Positions 60,132-64,000 of a stretch of DNA of 64,000 nt are shown here, in pieces (positions within the stretch are counted from its first letter, which is position 1; every line of letters starts with the position of its first letter). The translations under genes were made by a program, and so were the position numbers. The stretch covers positions 1 through 64,000 of the forward strand of contig JAFGCN010000007.1 of assembly GCA_016932615.1 (NCBI GenBank). The letters are read 5' to 3'. This stretch comes from Candidatus Aenigmatarchaeota archaeon (lineage in GTDB: Archaea > Aenigmatarchaeota > Aenigmatarchaeia > QMZS01). The notes beneath the pieces were generated by a model. That model was not told where the DNA came from. It was given only the letters and a program-made list of their open reading frames with translations, and did no database searches.

Positions 60132-63100
60132 ATGGAGTTGACATATTCTCCGGGCCAGAAAAACCGGAGCTTTCCCACTATCATGATACTTGCACTGCAA
60201 GCCATTATTGCCGGCTTGCTGTTTTCACTGCCCGCATACGCAACAAATATAAGCTCCTGCTCAATCATAAGCGCCCCAGGAAACTACACTCTTGTAGACA
60301 ACATAACGCTCACGACAGGCCAAAACTGCATCGAGGTAAATATACGAGATGTAGTAATTGACTGCGCCGGAAACGCAATTGCAGGAAGCGGTAGCTCGGG
60401 CACTTCAGGAGTTTACGCAAGCAAGGACGGATTCATCCTGAGAAACTGCACAATTACAAATTTCCATAACGGCCTCCGCATGGAGGGGTCAAACAATGGC
60501 CTTGTCGAAAATTCCAGGATAATTGGAAACTACCGCGGAATTACCCTTTCGTATTCGGAAAACAATGCTATCTCCAACACGCTGCTTATCCAGAACAACA
60601 TCGGGGTGCAAATTTCCTTTTCCGAGAGAAACCGCTTCTACAACAATCTCCTGAATAACACCAACAACACGGTCTTTATTGGAACAAACGAGAACACCTG
60701 GTATTCCAGCAAGGAAAAAGGCAAGAGGATATACTCTCCCGGAACTTATATTGGCGGAAACTACTGGTCAAACCCCGGTGGCGGACCCTCAGATTCCTGT
60801 AATGATGCAAACCGCGATGGGTTCTGCGATGAGCCGTACGAAATGGACCCTCAGAATAGGGACTCATTTCCACTAAGCAACAGGTACCTTTCCGACACCG
60901 TGCCTCCAACGATTATAATTAATTCCCCGAAAACAAACCAGATTGTAGACAATACCACAATAACCATATCGATTACCGCAAATGATGCCGTTTATGCTTA
61001 TACCAACCTCTCGATAATGCAGGGAAACGAAACCGTAAAGAGTGCAGTCAGCACCAAGAACGGCACCTTTGAGGAAGACTTAAAAGTAAATAAGGGCGGC
61101 TATTACAACATAACCGCAACCGCCTACGACATGGACGGAAACAGCGCATCAAGCACTGTCTACAACATCCTTACCCCTCTGGAAGTCACCTCCTGCTCAG
61201 ACTTGAATGTTGCAGGGGAAAAATACACCGTCGAAAATACTATAACCCACACGAGCGGAAGCATATGCCTCAACATCCAGGCAGACAACATCATTCTCGA
61301 CTGCAAAAACCGGGCAATAACCGGAAAGGAAGCCGCATATAAGACCTACGGCATTTCGCTTAACGGCAGGAAAAACGTCACCATAAAAAACTGCATTGTT
61401 TCTGAGTGGGACTACGGAATATTTTCACAGTTCTCTACAGGCAACCACATCAACAACAACCTTGTCCTCAAAAACAGAAATACCGGGATATACCTTTATT
61501 CCTCTGGCGGAAACGAAATCCAGGGAAATGTCATTGGCAATAATACCATGGGCATACGGCTCTATTCTTCTTCCGACAACAGGATATACAACAATGTATT
61601 TAGCAACGAAAAAGAAGCTGGGTTTGAAGGGGAAACGCTGAAAAATTATTGGAACGTCGAAAAGAAAGAAGGCCTCAGAGTAACTTCAAAGGGCAGCAAA
61701 ATTGGAGGAAACTTCTGGTCGGGAAAAGGAAACGATTACTCCATAGCATGCACTGACAAAGACACTGACGGGTTCTGCGATGAGCCCTATGATGTCGGGT
61801 ATGGAAGCCAAAATTCCGGCACTGGGTTCTTCCTGAAAGATATTATAACAGGCCTGTTTTTGACGCTCAGTGTTTTTGGCCCGCCTCCCGAAAGCAATAA
61901 CATAGATTATCTTCCCCTGAGCGATGAGTTTGCGCCAGATGTTACGCCGCCTGCCACAAATATCACAATAACGCTTCCAAATGGGAAAGCTTATAACTCA
62001 AGCCAGTGGATAAGCGAAAATTATGTAAATGTAACCGCCTACTGCTCAGACGGGTACGGCTCAGGATGCAAGAGAATTCTCTACTGCATAGACCGTTATG
62101 GAAACTGCACTCCTGAAACAACCTACAAGGAACCGTTCAAGATAGAGCCGGACAAAAACCTGACCGAGCAAATATACCTCAGGTACTATAGCGTGGATAA
62201 GGAAGACAACAACGAAACAATAAAGATTGCAATGATAAGAAGCTTGTCATCCAGCCAGAAAGTCGTGATATCAAGCCCGCTTGAAGGCGACCAGTTCAAC
62301 TCAACAAACATAACCCTGTCGGGAACTGTCCTGAGGGAAAACGAGCACAACACAACCCAGATTAACATATACAATTCAAGCGGAAACGTTACGCGCACAG
62401 TAACCATAACTGCAAACGGCACATTTGAACGTAACCTGACGCTACCCGGAGAAGGCACATACCTTGCAGAGGTAATTTTCAGAAGCATCTATGGCTTTAA
62501 CACCACAGAAAGTGAATTCAGCATAATTGTAGACCTGACCCCTCCGACAATCAGCTTCAAGCTAAACAAGGAGAAGGTATTTGAAGGCGAAACAATAATC
62601 GGAACGTGCAATGCGCAGGACAATTTTAAGGGGTCATTTCAGGGAACAATTACCGGGATAAATACCTCATCAGAAGGCGCAAAAAGCGCAACCTGCATAG
62701 CAATCGATGATGCCGGAAACATAGCACGGGAAACGCTGGATTATCTGGTAGAAGAGAAAGTATGCACCAAGGGCGAGAAAAAATGCGCGTCAAATGTCCT
62801 CTACCTATGCGAAGATAATGCCTGGACCGAAAAAGAAACCTGCGAGTACGGCTGCGATGCCAAGAACAAAGTATGCATCAGTGCTCCAAAGAATAATTCA
62901 AAAAATGGAACCATTGACCCCAGAGATGATGACCCAAATCAGGATGATGGCGATAAAGAACTAAACCCCACCGTAGTTGCAACAAGCGCATTCCTTCTGC
63001 TGTTCATTGTCGGAGTTATGGCATTCCTTTACTTCAAGATTTTCCAAAAGCCGACCTATGACTTTGACAAGAAGCTTGCATTCCTTGAAGCAAGGGTGAG

Positions 63101-63242
63101 AGAAGCCGAAAGCAAGGGAAAAGACACAACAAATGTAAGAAGCGAACTAGAGATGGCCGAGCAGGAAGTCAGCATGGGGCTTTTCGAAATGGCAGGCCCA
63201 AGAATAAAAGCCCTTGAAAAAGACCTTAAACGGCTGAAGTAA
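60132..63242 (+). CDS. Surface beta-helix protein (NosD/CASH repeats) with C-terminal anchor
   Basis: 1036 residues. A signal helix (about 18-36) is followed by two right-handed beta-helix blocks with N-N-x-(I/L) repeats, each ending in a GFCDEPY element. Two Ig-like segments come next, then a membrane helix near residues 947-970 and a C-terminal coiled coil. Such proteins bind carbohydrates or extend from the cell surface. It is the only plus-strand gene in the surface cluster. Confidence 0.85.
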   Translation: MELTYSPGQKNRSFPTIMILALQAIIAGLLFSLPAYATNISSCSIISAPGNYTLVDNITLTTGQNCIEVNIRDVVIDCAGNAIAGSGSSGTSGVYASKDGFILRNCTITNFHNGLRMEGSNNGLVENSRIIGNYRGITLSYSENNAISNTLLIQNNIGVQISFSERNRFYNNLLNNTNNTVFIGTNENTWYSSKEKGKRIYSPGTYIGGNYWSNPGGGPSDSCNDANRDGFCDEPYEMDPQNRDSFPLSNRYLSDTVPPTIIINSPKTNQIVDNTTITISITANDAVYAYTNLSIMQGNETVKSAVSTKNGTFEEDLKVNKGGYYNITATAYDMDGNSASSTVYNILTPLEVTSCSDLNVAGEKYTVENTITHTSGSICLNIQADNIILDCKNRAITGKEAAYKTYGISLNGRKNVTIKNCIVSEWDYGIFSQFSTGNHINNNLVLKNRNTGIYLYSSGGNEIQGNVIGNNTMGIRLYSSSDNRIYNNVFSNEKEAGFEGETLKNYWNVEKKEGLRVTSKGSKIGGNFWSGKGNDYSIACTDKDTDGFCDEPYDVGYGSQNSGTGFFLKDIITGLFLTLSVFGPPPESNNIDYLPLSDEFAPDVTPPATNITITLPNGKAYNSSQWISENYVNVTAYCSDGYGSGCKRILYCIDRYGNCTPETTYKEPFKIEPDKNLTEQIYLRYYSVDKEDNNETIKIAMIRSLSSSQKVVISSPLEGDQFNSTNITLSGTVLRENEHNTTQINIYNSSGNVTRTVTITANGTFERNLTLPGEGTYLAEVIFRSIYGFNTTESEFSIIVDLTPPTISFKLNKEKVFEGETIIGTCNAQDNFKGSFQGTITGINTSSEGAKSATCIAIDDAGNIARETLDYLVEEKVCTKGEKKCASNVLYLCEDNAWTEKETCEYGCDAKNKVCISAPKNNSKNGTIDPRDDDPNQDDGDKELNPTVVATSAFLLLFIVGVMAFLYFKIFQKPTYDFDKKLAFLEARVREAESKGKDTTNVRSELEMAEQEVSMGLFEMAGPRIKALEKDLKRLK

Positions 63243-63275
63243 GCGCACCCTAAACAGACAAGCATTTCTCAGCTA

Positions 63276-63827
63276 TCACTTTATTAGTGTTTCTGCTGTA
63301 ACAAGCACTGAATGCTCACCGGTCTTGTTTATCGAAAGACGATAATTATATGTGGGATTGCTTCCCATTATGCGGGCAATCCTGCTGGAAAGAGTAGTCT
63401 TCATCGAGGGTGTCCCTATATACGTAAAGTTAAGGTCGCACCGCGATTCCCAACATTTCTTTGGAAGGTTTGTATCTGTATAAGCAAGTTGGTAGCAAAA
63501 AAAGTTTCCAATCGCGGACTTATTTTCCGAAATCATAACAGAAACTTTGTCTGGAGCAGGAATCATATCCGCCTTTGCGACATAAACCGCCTTGATATTT
63601 TCTGGAAGGGAGATATCGTATATCTCATAAGCGCCAGTTCCTTTACTAACACACATAGACCGGAGGCTATTCTGTAGGTTAGTGACCTCATCAAGAATGA
63701 GCCGGTCGGAAACACTCTGAATCTGGCCGCTTATGAGAACATATCCTGCAAAAAAAATCATCAGCCCGAACAAGACGCTCCCAACAACCCATATCCACGA
63801 AGCCATTCCTTTGGCAATGCCTTTCAT
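63276..63827 (-). CDS. Pilin-like membrane protein
   Basis: About 183 residues. The start MKGIAKGMASWIWVVGSVLFGLM has a charged leader and a long hydrophobic helix. The soluble part has several Cys. The ATG at 63827 (after the previous TAG) is preferred over 63845, which overlaps the neighbouring stop by 14 bp. It converges on the beta-helix gene. Confidence 0.6.
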   Translation of the reverse strand: MKGIAKGMASWIWVVGSVLFGLMIFFAGYVLISGQIQSVSDRLILDEVTNLQNSLRSMCVSKGTGAYEIYDISLPENIKAVYVAKADMIPAPDKVSVMISENKSAIGNFFCYQLAYTDTNLPKKCWESRCDLNFTYIGTPSMKTTLSSRIARIMGSNPTYNYRLSINKTGEHSVLVTAETLIK

Positions 63828-63831
63828 GATG

Positions 63832-63999
63832 CTAGTAGCCACCATACTCGGGTGGGCTCGGTCCGGAAAAACTCTCTGCAGAAGGAGCAGAATCCTTTCT
63901 GCGCTTTAATCGCCACATTAGTAAAATAGCCAGGATTATTACTAGGAAGATTATTCCAATCACCCAATAATTGGTTTCCTGTGTTTCGCCATTCTCTAT
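63832..63999 (-). CDS. Membrane protein C-terminus, 5' end outside window
   Basis: 55 residues are visible: a membrane helix (YWVIGIIFLVIILAILL), then a basic stretch and a Ser/Pro-rich tail ending in EYGGY. The stop TAG is at 63832-63834. The frame is open to the window edge, so the gene extends beyond. The tail follows the pattern of a surface protein with a C-terminal anchor. Confidence 0.6.
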   Translation of the reverse strand: MENGETQETNYWVIGIIFLVIILAILLMWRLKRRKDSAPSAESFSGPSPPEYGGY

Positions 64000-64000
64000 G

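Overview
The window is archaeal. It encodes an aRF1 release factor, the KH-metallo-beta-lactamase termination nuclease FttA (aCPSF1), a Hef-type helicase, class III (type IV pilin-like) signal peptides, tRNA genes with bulge-helix-bulge introns, and many TATA boxes 24-30 bp upstream of leaderless starts. Small dense genes, isolated pathway fragments and an [FeFe]-hydrogenase suggest a DPANN-type archaeon. The phylum cannot be fixed from the sequence alone.

0-16 kb: two parts mixed. One is a UDP-GlcNAc route: a GlmU-like two-domain nucleotidyltransferase, an oversized phosphohexomutase, and glucosamine-6-phosphate synthase split into separate amidotransferase and isomerase genes. The other is a set of poorly known genes: two HAD-like proteins, an inositol-monophosphatase-like protein, a YvcK/CofD-like protein, a methyltransferase, and two paralogues of an unrecognised family. 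16-24 kb: aRF1 with a variant NIKS motif, a second PIG-L deacetylase (the first is at 0.5 kb), an SDR, a cupin, two tRNA genes each with two introns, a frameshifted HATPase, ChaB, a pilin-like protein, and a DEAD-box helicase with a small RG-rich companion. 24-29.5 kb: small housekeeping genes, then FttA converging on an RNase J-like beta-CASP protein.

29.7-34 kb: a small defence island with a DUF4258/DUF2283-like pair, a type IIG restriction-modification enzyme and an MNT-HEPN toxin-antitoxin pair. 34-40 kb: a membrane protein, an M20 peptidase and a three-subunit [FeFe]-hydrogenase operon (NuoE-, NuoF- and HydA-like). 40-46.4 kb: three YcaO paralogues, one a pseudogene. Each intact copy is divergent from a tiny zinc-ribbon gene missing from ordinary ORF lists. 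A divergent pair of pilin-like proteins, a Hef-like helicase and an intron-containing tRNA-Ser are also here.

46.5-64 kb: cell-surface region. A SipW-type signal peptidase is followed by four secreted proteins with TasA/camelysin-type leaders, two carrying von Willebrand A domains. Next come pilin-like membrane proteins, tandem lipoproteins, a giant Cys-rich transglutaminase-like protein, and a beta-helix (NosD-type) surface protein.

The most unusual signal is in the tRNAs. Three tRNA genes hold five introns, all three are interrupted in the T-loop, and all five introns open with a 9-10 bp hairpin closed by a three-base loop.
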